Below are positions 1 to 9,798 of a stretch of DNA of 64,000 nt, piece after piece. The notes under the pieces were generated by a model. The model saw only the letters and a program-made list of their open reading frames with translations. It did no database searches and was not told the DNA's origin. Made by a program: the position numbers and the translations under genes. The DNA is from Pigmentiphaga aceris (lineage in GTDB: Bacteria > Pseudomonadota > Gammaproteobacteria > Burkholderiales > Burkholderiaceae_B): contig NZ_CP043046.1 of assembly GCF_008119665.1 (NCBI RefSeq), positions 3,658,001 through 3,722,000 on the forward strand. Direction: 5' to 3'. The stretch's first letter is position 1; each line of letters begins with the position of its first letter.

Positions 1-1396
1 TGGACGCTTGCGAGAAGGTATTGGCGTCACGGCTGCTGTCAGCAATCTGCGAAATCGATACGGTCAATTGTTCAACCGCTGCGGCCACGCCGCTGGCGGC
101 GTCGGACTGCACTTCCGTACTGCGGCCGATCTGTGCCAGGGCATCCAGCGTCTGGGTCGATGCCGCCGCAACTTGCGACCCGGTGGCACCCATCTGCTGC
201 GCCAACAGCGCAATGCGCGCACGGGTGGCATTGATGCGGTCGGCCATGATGTGAATTTCATTGGACGACTTGGCCGGGCCCGCAGGCACGTCTACCCGCA
301 GATCGCCGTCACCCAGACGCGTGATGCCGGCAACCACTTCGCGCACCGGGCGCAGGGTGCTGGCGGTGCGCCAGTAGATCAGCGCGCCGGTCAGCAGGCC
401 GCCCAGCAGCATCACGCCAATCATCAGCGCGATGTCTTGATAAGAGTCGCTCAGGAATGCCTTCTCCGGGCCGACTGCGATCACCGTCCAGCCCCAGCCC
501 GGCACGTTCAGATACGACATAATCTGGGGCTCGCCGCCCAGCGTTACGTCCATTACGCCGCGCTTTCCCTCACCAGCCAGCGACTGCAGCAAGGCAAGGT
601 CTGGCCCGCTCATGACGGCATCGACCGACTTGCCTTTGTGTTGCGGATGAACCAGAAAGCGGCGGCCCTTACCGTCTGCCGTCGGTGCGATCACCCACAT
701 CTTGCCGTGTCCGGCAACCGTGCTGCGGGCCACCGATGCCAGCACATCGCTCACCTCGCGGCTGACGTCGATAATGACGGCAAAGCCACCGTAGGTGGAT
801 CCATCCATACCGCTCAATGGCTGCGCATAGGCCGCGTAGAATCGGCCGTCGCGTTCCATCAAGCCCGCGCCCTCTTCACCCTTGGTGAGCGTGTTCGCCA
901 GGAATTCATCGTGGGGCAGCGCCGTGCCAGCCATGGAAATGCCGTTGGCGTCCTTCAACAGCGTCGCTGCACGCAGCCACTCGCCGTTGTGCCGCACCAG
1001 CACCGAGCTGTCAGCACCGGTGTAGCGGCGAATCGTCTCGAGCGGTTTGCTGTCGTTGTTGACGACCTTGCCTTCCGCCGTCAGCGTGGGCAGTTCAACG
1101 TTGCCACTGCGTGTGCTGCTGCCGTCAGGGATCGGCAGGCCACCGTATTCGTTTTGCATCAGGGGCGCCAGCACCTGCGCTCGCTCGACCGCGGCATTGT
1201 AGGAAAGCATCAGGCTTTCCTGGACCAGAGTCAGCACAGCGCTCATTTCGCGCTGTATTTCACGCTCGCTGGCTGCCAACGAACGCCAAGCCACCACGCC
1301 TGCGGTGACAGCCATTACCAACACGCTGGTAGCCAGCGACGCGACCAGAACCTGCGTGGCCAGCGAACGACGGCTAATGCGGTCTAAGAAAAACAT
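1..1396 (-). CDS. Methyl-accepting chemotaxis protein, N-terminal part (runs off left edge)
   Basis: Transmembrane chemoreceptor that senses a periplasmic ligand and signals to the CheA/CheW array. About 465 residues are visible, read leftwards from ATG 1396 (GGAGC lies just upstream). Near the N-terminus is a membrane segment (about residues 13-36), then a periplasmic Cache-like sensor (about 37-310), a second membrane segment (about 320-340), a HAMP linker and the start of the cytoplasmic helical bundle. No stop occurs before position 1, so the conserved signalling hairpin lies outside the window. The long plus-strand frame over the same DNA is a GC-rich shadow. The family call is firm; the ligand cannot be told. 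Confidence 0.88.
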   Translation of the reverse strand, partial: MFFLDRISRRSLATQVLVASLATSVLVMAVTAGVVAWRSLAASEREIQREMSAVLTLVQESLMLSYNAAVERAQVLAPLMQNEYGGLPIPDGSSTRSGNVELPTLTAEGKVVNNDSKPLETIRRYTGADSSVLVRHNGEWLRAATLLKDANGISMAGTALPHDEFLANTLTKGEEGAGLMERDGRFYAAYAQPLSGMDGSTYGGFAVIIDVSREVSDVLASVARSTVAGHGKMWVIAPTADGKGRRFLVHPQHKGKSVDAVMSGPDLALLQSLAGEGKRGVMDVTLGGEPQIMSYLNVPGWGWTVIAVGPEKAFLSDSYQDIALMIGVMLLGGLLTGALIYWRTASTLRPVREVVAGITRLGDGDLRVDVPAGPAKSSNEIHIMADRINATRARIALLAQQMGATGSQVAAASTQTLDALAQIGRSTEVQSDAASGVAAAVEQLTVSISQIADSSRDANTFSQAS

Positions 1397-1771
1397 CTGT
1401 GCTCCATAAAACCGTTTGGGATAACCACGCTTGATCCCGACTGATGTGTTTACGGCGCAAACAGTGAAATATTAAGGAAAGCGATATACAGGGAAACCCC
1501 TATCAGCCAATTGGCTTAGGTCGTTTTGCATATTGGAATTAATAAATGCGAAACAGTCGGGCACTGTGATGCAGGTCAATGCATGACCGCAGCCACCATG
1601 GCTCAGCCGATGGTGCTTGTCGAATCAGAGGGGGGCGATGCAGAGATGTGGTGCACCACGTACAGGGCGCATCAGTGGCCCTGCCGCAGTAACACGCACT
1701 GGATGGTCAGGATTCGCGCGACGCCTGCCAGTGACAGGCTGCGCGATCCGGTGACGAGATTGCGAAAGCGC
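1397..1771. other. Intergenic region between the chemoreceptor and cytochrome genes
   Basis: About 375 bases without a convincing gene. It must carry the chemoreceptor promoter on the minus strand. The part near 1440-1560 is clearly more AT-rich than the flanks and holds a perfect 12-base palindrome (AGCCAATTGGCT, 1505-1516). On the minus strand a GCTGATAG stretch faintly recalls a FliA (sigma-28) minus-10 element, but the minus-35 side is poor, so I do not call a promoter. A plus-strand frame across 1526-2167 has no family features and runs into the cytochrome gene on the other strand. Confidence 0.5.
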
Positions 1772-2134
1772 TTACTGACGAACCTTCAGGTCGCCCGGCA
1801 GGCTGTGCAGATATGCGGCAACGTCTTCCACGTCCTTGGCGGACAGCTGGATCGCGAAGGCACCCATGATCGGATTCTTGCGGATATTGGCAGTCGGCGA
1901 GGCACCGGCCTGGCCACGCTGATAGGCGCGCAATGCGTGCACCAGGTAGTCCTCGTGCTGACCGGCCAGCTTGGGGTAGCTGGGATCGGTGCCAGTCTTG
2001 GCGTCCACGCCGTGGCACGATGCACAGTTGACACGTTTGTAGACGGCTTCACCCGCCACCTTGTCGCCCGCACAGGCAACTGCACCCGTGGCAGACAGCA
2101 CCAGGCCAGCGAGCACAATGGAAATGCGCTTCAT
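1772..2134 (-). CDS. Periplasmic c-type cytochrome (cytochrome c553-like), second of a tandem pair
   Basis: Small monohaem class I cytochrome c of 120 residues, expected to shuttle electrons in the periplasm. The N-terminus is a Sec signal peptide ending near residue 22. The haem site CASCH is at residues 37-41 and a likely axial Met is at about 90 in an N-P-I-M context. ATG 2134 is chosen over the GTG at 2152 because the signal peptide begins there and GAGCGGGG sits at a suitable distance upstream. The preceding cytochrome gene stops only about 14 bases upstream, so the two are almost surely one transcript. The donor and acceptor are unknown; no oxidase or dehydrogenase gene adjoins. Confidence 0.85.
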   Translation of the reverse strand: MKRISIVLAGLVLSATGAVACAGDKVAGEAVYKRVNCASCHGVDAKTGTDPSYPKLAGQHEDYLVHALRAYQRGQAGASPTANIRKNPIMGAFAIQLSAKDVEDVAAYLHSLPGDLKVRQ

Positions 2135-2148
2135 CGTATGTGCCCCGC

Positions 2149-2583
2149 TCACTTCAAGTTGGAATAGTAGGCAGCGACGTCGGCAATGTCCTGCTCGGAC
2201 AAGCTCTTGGCGATGCCGACCATGGTGAGGTGCGAGCGGGCACCGCTCTTGTACTCACTCAAGGCCATTTCAAGGTACTTGGCGTTCTGCCCGGCGATCA
2301 TGGGCACGCTGTACACCTCGGGGAAGCTGGAGCGATAACCTGGCAGGCCGTGACAGCCGATGCACATCGACACCTTGTTGCGCGCGGCGTCGACGTTGCC
2401 AACCACGGGGCCGGGGGCGGCAGGCGCAGCGGCTGGCGTTGGCGCCGGAGCAGTTGCTGGGGGGGCTGCTGGGGTAGCTTGGGCAAAGGCCGAGCCACCG
2501 ATTGCACAGGTGCCAATCAGCGAGGCAAACGCAAGCGCGGATATTCGGCGGGAAATGCTTCGGTTTGAGATGCGCGACTTCAT
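2149..2583 (-). CDS. Periplasmic c-type cytochrome with Ala/Pro-rich linker, first of a tandem pair
   Basis: Monohaem cytochrome c of 144 residues. It has a signal peptide (about residues 1-34), an unusual Ala/Pro-rich linker (about 36-60) and one haem site, CIGCH, at 74-78, with a Met at about 121 as candidate sixth ligand. The linker could tether or space the haem domain, as in membrane-associated cytochromes c, but no clear membrane anchor remains after signal cleavage. It is the promoter-proximal member of a two-gene operon with the cytochrome at 1772-2134. Its haem domain resembles its partner (c553-like), which suggests an old tandem duplication. Confidence 0.85.
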   Translation of the reverse strand: MKSRISNRSISRRISALAFASLIGTCAIGGSAFAQATPAAPPATAPAPTPAAAPAAPGPVVGNVDAARNKVSMCIGCHGLPGYRSSFPEVYSVPMIAGQNAKYLEMALSEYKSGARSHLTMVGIAKSLSEQDIADVAAYYSNLK

Positions 2584-2845
2584 CAGAGGCCTGTGGAATC
2601 GAAAGGAAGAGCGCGGATTAAGGCGTGGCAGAAAAAGCGGCCAAACCAGAAAATCCGGGAAAACCCGAGTAAAAACGGGGAATACGCAGCGTACTCAGCG
2701 TAATACGCATAAACCTGTGCAGCGCTGGAGCCCGCCGATTGTAATGGACTTCATCTGAAACCGTCCAACAAGCATGCCGCAGGCACGGACTTATACTGAA
2801 GCAAAACCCATCTTCACGTCGGCTATTTTTCGAATCGGTTTGCCC

Positions 2846-3724
2846 ATGACACAGACGCACGCCTCCGCTTTGCCCAAGCCCCGTTTCGAGGGCACAGACA
2901 GTTATGTCGCCACGCCCGACCTCAGACTCGCGGTAAATGCCGCGCTGACGCTGGGGCGGCCCCTGCTGATCAAGGGTGAACCCGGTACCGGCAAAACCAT
3001 GCTGGCCGAAGAAGTTGCCCGTGCGCTGGGTCGTCCATTATTGCAATGGCATATCAAATCGACCACCAAGGCACATCAGGGATTGTATGAATACGATGCC
3101 GTGTCGCGGCTGCGCGACTCGCAGCTGGGTGACGGACGTGTCCACGATATTCACAACTACATATTGCGCGGCGTGCTGTGGCAAGCATTCGATGCCGATG
3201 AACCGGTGGTGCTGCTGATCGACGAAGTCGATAAAGCCGATATTGAATTCCCCAACGACTTGCTGCGCGAGCTCGATCGCATGGAATTTCATGTGTACGA
3301 AACACGGCAAACCGTGCGTGCGCGTCATCGCCCGCTGGTGGTGATCACGTCCAACAACGAAAAAGACCTGCCTGACGCCTTCCTGCGCCGATGCTTCTTC
3401 CACTACATCCGCTTCCCCGACAAGGAAACGATGGCCCAGATTGTGGACGTGCATTTCCCCACGCTGAAGAAAGAGCTGCTGCAAGCCGCGCTCGACAGCT
3501 TCTTTGCGCTGCGTGACGTGCCCGGCATCAAGAAGAAGCCGTCTACGTCGGAACTGCTGGACTGGTTGAAGCTGCTGCTGGCCGAAGACATTCCGCCAGA
3601 GGCCTTGAGAAGTGACGACCAGAACGCGATCATCCCGCCCTTGCATGGTGCCCTGTTGAAAAACGAACAAGACCTGCACCTGTTCGAGCGCCTGGTGCTG
3701 ATGGCACGCAACGGCCGCCGCTGA
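2846..3724 (+). CDS. MoxR-type AAA+ ATPase
   Basis: AAA+ ATPase of 292 residues of the MoxR group, which acts as a chaperone or metal-insertion factor together with a von Willebrand A protein. The Walker A motif GEPGTGKT is at residues 44-51, Walker B (VVLLIDEV) at 121-128, and a sensor/arginine-finger region follows (SNNEKDLP then FLRRC). An in-frame start exists at 2774, but ATG 2846 leads straight into the usual MoxR N-terminus and is preferred. The VWA gene begins 61 bases downstream, the standard MoxR-VWA arrangement. No CO-dehydrogenase, methanol-oxidation or nor/nir genes are nearby, so the client is unknown. Confidence 0.88.
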   Translation: MTQTHASALPKPRFEGTDSYVATPDLRLAVNAALTLGRPLLIKGEPGTGKTMLAEEVARALGRPLLQWHIKSTTKAHQGLYEYDAVSRLRDSQLGDGRVHDIHNYILRGVLWQAFDADEPVVLLIDEVDKADIEFPNDLLRELDRMEFHVYETRQTVRARHRPLVVITSNNEKDLPDAFLRRCFFHYIRFPDKETMAQIVDVHFPTLKKELLQAALDSFFALRDVPGIKKKPSTSELLDWLKLLLAEDIPPEALRSDDQNAIIPPLHGALLKNEQDLHLFERLVLMARNGRR

Positions 3725-3785
3725 GCGTTTCAAAGACCCGTCGACTCGTACCTGCCAGACGCCCTATTCACGCCAAGGCCGCGCC

Positions 3786-4958
3786 ATGCTCATCGACTTT
3801 TTCTACCACCTGCGGGCGCACCAGCTGCGCATCTCGGTCAACGAGTATCTGACCCTGCTCGAAGCCCTGCAGAAAAACGTGATCGGCACGTCCATCGATG
3901 ACTTCTACTACCTGGCGCGCGCCACGCTGATCAAGGACGAAACGCAGTTCGACAAGTTCGACCGCGCCTTTGCCAGCTACTACAAGAACGTCGAAGCCGC
4001 CTATGGCCCGACCAAGGAAATTCCGCTTGACTGGCTGTTGAGCCAGTTCCAGAAAACGCTCACGCCCGAACAGAAAGCCGAGATCGAAAAACTCGGCTGG
4101 AACAAGCTGATGGAATTGTTCAAGGAAAGGCTGGAGGAACAGAAAGGTCGCCACGAAGGCGGCAAGAAATGGGTGGGCACAGGCGGTACATCCCCATTTG
4201 GCAACAGCGGCTATCACCCGGAAGGCATTCGCGTCGGCGGCAAGTCGTCGGGCAACCGCAGCGCGGTGAAGGTCTGGGACTCACGCCAGTTCCGCGACTA
4301 CGACGATTCCATCGAAATCGGCACGCGCAATATCAAAGTGGCTTTGCGCCGCTTGCGCAGGTTTGCGCGTGAAGGTGCAGACATGGAGCTGGATCTGGAC
4401 GACACCATTCGCCAGACCGCGCACAACGCGGGCTATCTGGACATTCGCATGGTGCCCGAGCGTCACAACACCGTGAAAGTGTTGATGCTGCTGGATGTCG
4501 GCGGATCGATGGACGACCACATCAAGCGCGTGGAAGAACTGTTTTCCGCCGCCAGCAGTGAGTTCAAGAACCTGGAGGTGTACTACTTCCATAACTGCCT
4601 GTACGACTGGTTATGGAAAAGCAACAGCCGCCGCCAGGCCGAGCGCTTCAACACCTGGGACGTGCTTCGCAAGTACAACGCCGACTGGCGCGTGATCTTC
4701 GTGGGCGACGCCAGCATGAGCCCGTACGAGATCCTGCAGCCGGGCGGCTCGGTCGAATATCACAATGAAGAAGCAGGCGCGGTGTGGCTGCAGCGAATGG
4801 TCAGCGCCTATCCGAAGCATGTGTGGCTGAACCCGGAACCGGAAAGCCTGTGGCGCTACCGGCAATCGGTATCGCTGATCAGGGACATCATGCAGGAACG
4901 CATGTATCCGGTCACGCCCTCCGGGTTGGAAGGGGCCATGCGGATGTTGTCGAAATAA
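3786..4958 (+). CDS. VWA domain protein, CoxE-like
   Basis: Protein of 390 residues with an N-terminal helical region rich in charged residues, a Gly-rich middle (about 118-160), and a C-terminal von Willebrand A domain. A MIDAS-like D-V-G-G-S-M sequence lies at about residues 237-242; the canonical first motif is DxSxS, so the second ligand position is Gly here, as in many CoxE-like proteins. It pairs with the MoxR ATPase upstream. By family precedent the ATPase and VWA protein together remodel or activate a partner enzyme. A strong hairpin terminator follows about 105 bases after the stop. Confidence 0.85.
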   Translation: MLIDFFYHLRAHQLRISVNEYLTLLEALQKNVIGTSIDDFYYLARATLIKDETQFDKFDRAFASYYKNVEAAYGPTKEIPLDWLLSQFQKTLTPEQKAEIEKLGWNKLMELFKERLEEQKGRHEGGKKWVGTGGTSPFGNSGYHPEGIRVGGKSSGNRSAVKVWDSRQFRDYDDSIEIGTRNIKVALRRLRRFAREGADMELDLDDTIRQTAHNAGYLDIRMVPERHNTVKVLMLLDVGGSMDDHIKRVEELFSAASSEFKNLEVYYFHNCLYDWLWKSNSRRQAERFNTWDVLRKYNADWRVIFVGDASMSPYEILQPGGSVEYHNEEAGAVWLQRMVSAYPKHVWLNPEPESLWRYRQSVSLIRDIMQERMYPVTPSGLEGAMRMLSK

Positions 4959-5062
4959 GCGACGACAAGTATCGATGAACCGTCGTTGCCGTCAGCGCCG
5001 GTAGCAACATCCGGGCACAGCTTTACAACCGTGACGGCGGCCGCAATGCCATGAACGACAAA

Positions 5063-5090
5063 GGCCCGCTGCAAACGCAGCGGGCCTTTT
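5063..5090. terminator. Bidirectional rho-independent terminator between the VWA gene and icd
   Basis: A perfect 10-base-pair stem (GGCCCGCTGC / GCAGCGGGCC, 5063-5072 and 5077-5086) with a 4-base AAAC loop, followed by TTTT on the plus strand and preceded by A-rich bases that give a short T run on the minus strand. It sits between two converging genes and can serve both. Confidence 0.85.
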
Positions 5091-5124
5091 GTCTTACGTC
5101 ACGCGGTGGTGACTTCGATCAGGC

Positions 5125-7455
<2,331 letters not shown>

Positions 7456-7571
7456 TTAGGGCAAAGCGGGGCATTTTTGCCCGCCAGCGCGAAGCCGGCT
7501 GGCGTCTGCACGCAAACTGGTTTCAAGTGCACGAACACATATACGCCGTCACCCGACACCCACCGTCACCC

Positions 7572-7820
7572 TCAACGCTGATGCGCCTGCATGTACTGTC
7601 GAAGCAGCTGGTTGATGCGCGTCTGGTAGCCGCTGCCCTGCGCTTTGAACCACGTCAACACATCCGCATCAAGGCGAATGGTCACCGCCTGCTTGACCGG
7701 CACACGCAGGTCCGCCTGGCGGAAGAAATCTTCGCCCAGTTCAGGAATATCGCTCTTGTCGATATCTTGATCGCCTTGGGCAGCCAAGCGATCCCAATCA
7801 GTTTTCGATACTTTTGACAT
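7572..7820 (-). CDS. brnA: BrnA-family antitoxin
   Basis: Antitoxin of the type II BrnTA module, 82 residues. The C-terminal half carries the ribbon-helix-helix-like BrnA signature (TIRLDADVLTWFKAQG, then YQTRINQLLRQYM). BrnA binds BrnT and represses the shared promoter. The start at 7820 lies inside the end of the toxin gene (23-base overlap), so the toxin is translated first from a common message, the usual toxin-first BrnTA order. An in-frame start at 7934 is rejected because it would overlap the toxin gene by more than 130 bases. Confidence 0.88.
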   Translation of the reverse strand: MSKVSKTDWDRLAAQGDQDIDKSDIPELGEDFFRQADLRVPVKQAVTIRLDADVLTWFKAQGSGYQTRINQLLRQYMQAHQR

Positions 7821-8076
7821 ACAGATTTGCCTCCTGGCGGGTGGCCTTGCGTGCGGAGATGACACGATACGAATCGCCATCTCGCTCGGTATAGACGACC
7901 ACTGCAATCCAAGTGCGAAGCCATCCAACGGCAACCCAGCGCACTTCGTCGTAGTCGAAGCGGTTATCGATCATCGTCAACACGGGGTGCGAGAACATAT
8001 CAGGGACGTCCTGAAAATCGATACCATGCTTGCGGATGTTCAACTGGTTCTTCGTCTCATCCCATTCAAACTGCAT
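7798..8076 (-). CDS. brnT: BrnT-family ribonuclease toxin
   Basis: Toxin of the BrnT family, 92 residues, a small RelE-fold RNase. The typical opening F-E-W-D-E-T-K-N then RKHGI-F and the C-terminal RVISARKATRQE segment are both present, so the gene looks intact. It is the first gene of a two-gene operon with brnA. A near-perfect 20-base palindrome lies 11 bases upstream of the start, well placed to be the BrnA/BrnTA operator. Confidence 0.9.
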   Translation of the reverse strand: MQFEWDETKNQLNIRKHGIDFQDVPDMFSHPVLTMIDNRFDYDEVRWVAVGWLRTWIAVVVYTERDGDSYRVISARKATRQEANLYVKSIEN

Positions 8077-8086
8077 GGGATGACTT

Positions 8087-8106
8087 GTATTTACACGTGT
8101 ACATAC
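8087..8106. promoter_or_regulatory. Palindrome upstream of brnTA, probable autoregulatory operator
   Basis: A 20-base inverted repeat with the core TACACGTGTA (8092-8101) flanked by GTAT and ATAC; only one symmetric pair is mismatched. It lies just upstream of the brnT start codon in an AT-rich stretch. The BrnA antitoxin is known in other bacteria to repress its own promoter; assigning this site to it is inference. Confidence 0.6.
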
Positions 8107-8246
8107 AGCATAACCTGTAGGACGTTATTCGGACACCGCTGCTCAGTCGGCGATACCTTACGTCTCTATAGCGCTGCTGTGTCGATGATGTGGCGCTGAT
8201 TGTCCTGGTGAGAACACGGCCTTGGGACTGCGGAGATTTCCGCGAT

Positions 8247-8270
8247 CCTGGCCAACGAAGGTTGGCCAGG
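8247..8270. terminator. Stem-loop downstream of the dehydrogenase operon
   Basis: A perfect 10-base-pair stem (CCTGGCCAAC / GTTGGCCAGG) with a GAAG loop, about 50 bases past the stop of the tri-haem cytochrome gene. There is no T run on either side, so it is a weak or factor-dependent terminator or an mRNA 3'-end protector. Confidence 0.5.
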
Positions 8271-8320
8271 AGTATTACGACTGCTACTTACTGACGTGCA
8301 TTGACTGACTTGTCTGACGC

Positions 8321-9796
8321 TTACCGCTTGCGTGCCACCACACCGCGATTGCGTCGCTTGCTGCGCACGATCAGCGCCAGCAGCAACAGCAGCACAACCA
8401 CTGCGCCGACACCCATGCCGATGCGGGCCAGCGTGATGATGTTGGAACGCGGGCCGCCGTCACGGATTACCTGCACGTCGGCCGCCGTGACTTGCAGCGT
8501 GGGCTCGCCGTGGTTCGTGAACACGTAGTTCGCGAGCTGGGCGATTTCCTCGTTGTTCAGCGCAACCATCGCATTGGGCTGACCACCGAACGGCGGCATG
8601 AAGACATGGCCGGCAGCAGTCTTGCGATCGACGCCATACAGGATCGTGGCAACCAGATTGCTGGTGCTCGGGCCCGCCGTAGCGGCGTTGCTGAACAGGC
8701 TGGGGTAGTAGCCGTCCTTGGTGCCTTGTGCGTTGAAGCCGTGGCACGACGCGCAATTCGCCGAGAACAGCTGCGCGCCGGCGCTTCCGCCCTTCACGCC
8801 CATCACATACCCTTCGCCACGGAAGCCCGACAGATCATTGCCGGCCTTGCCTTGTTCGAAGCGGCTCTTGCCCGAGGGCGCAGCCTTGGCGTCGGCCACG
8901 GGCTTGACGCTCATCACGTAGGTGGCGATGGCGTTCAGGTCGGCGTCGGTCAGGTGGCTGAAGCTGAACGAAATAGCTTCGGCCATGCTGCCCGCTGCCT
9001 GTGCCTTGCCTTCAACACGGCCGGTCTTCAGGTAGGTGACCAGCTCTTCACGCGACCAGCTGCCAATGCCGTACACCTTGTCCGACGTGATGTTGGGCGC
9101 GTACCAGGCACCCACTTGCGCGCCGGACAGGTCCCGGTCGCCGAGTTCCTGCATCGCCACGCCGCGCGGCGTATGGCAGGTGCTGCAATGCGCGGCACCT
9201 TGCGTCAGGTAACGGCCGCGGTTCCATTCTGCCGACTGGCCCGGATCGTCTGCCAGCGGTTTGCTGGGCAGGAACATCAGGTTCCAGCCGGTCATCAGGA
9301 AACGCATGTTCATCGGGAACGGCAGCTTGGTTTCCGCTGTCTGCTTCTCGACCGGTTCCACGCCCTTCATGAAGTAGACGTACATCGCGTGGATGTCTTC
9401 GTCCGTCATCAAGGCATACGATGGGTACGGCATGGCCGGGTACAGCCGCGCGCCATCGGCACGCACGCCCTTGCGCACGGCGTCCGAGAACTGCTGCTCG
9501 GTGTAGTTGCCGATGCCCGTGGTCTTCGACGGCGTGATGTTGGTCGACACGATGTCGCCCACCGGCGAAGACATCACCAGACCGCCCGCCATGGCTTTGC
9601 CATGATGAACCGTGTGGCAGGCAATACAGTCCGATGCCGTGGCCAGGTACTGACCGCGCAGGATCAGTTGCTTGTCGGCGTCGTTCATGCCGTCAAGCTT
9701 CAAGGGCACCGGCGGCTGTCCCGCCATGACGCTGCCGGCCGCAGCCAGCATCAGCGGGGCCGCAATGGCGGCGAGCAATTGCTTGAAACGACGCAT
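8321..9796 (-). CDS. Tri-haem cytochrome c subunit of a membrane-bound FAD sugar/alcohol dehydrogenase
   Basis: Electron-transfer subunit of 491 residues. It has a signal peptide (about 1-26), then three CXXCH haem sites (CIACH at 57-61, CSTCH about 200, CASCH about 345) and a C-terminal membrane anchor followed by an Arg/Lys-rich tail. It passes electrons from the flavoprotein to quinone. ATG 9796 is chosen because AGGGGG is 7 bases upstream; ATG 9802, overlapping the stop of the preceding gene as ATGA, is also possible. The order small subunit, GMC flavoprotein, cytochrome matches FAD-dependent glucose, sorbitol and gluconate dehydrogenases. The substrate cannot be told from sequence. Confidence 0.88.
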   Translation of the reverse strand: MRRFKQLLAAIAAPLMLAAAGSVMAGQPPVPLKLDGMNDADKQLILRGQYLATASDCIACHTVHHGKAMAGGLVMSSPVGDIVSTNITPSKTTGIGNYTEQQFSDAVRKGVRADGARLYPAMPYPSYALMTDEDIHAMYVYFMKGVEPVEKQTAETKLPFPMNMRFLMTGWNLMFLPSKPLADDPGQSAEWNRGRYLTQGAAHCSTCHTPRGVAMQELGDRDLSGAQVGAWYAPNITSDKVYGIGSWSREELVTYLKTGRVEGKAQAAGSMAEAISFSFSHLTDADLNAIATYVMSVKPVADAKAAPSGKSRFEQGKAGNDLSGFRGEGYVMGVKGGSAGAQLFSANCASCHGFNAQGTKDGYYPSLFSNAATAGPSTSNLVATILYGVDRKTAAGHVFMPPFGGQPNAMVALNNEEIAQLANYVFTNHGEPTLQVTAADVQVIRDGGPRSNIITLARIGMGVGAVVVLLLLLALIVRSKRRNRGVVARKR

Positions 9797-9798
9797 GC

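Noticed and set aside
8..1387. A 459-codon plus-strand frame at the left edge
   Set aside because: The minus strand encodes a clear chemoreceptor with membrane segments and HAMP over the same DNA; the plus frame has no motif.
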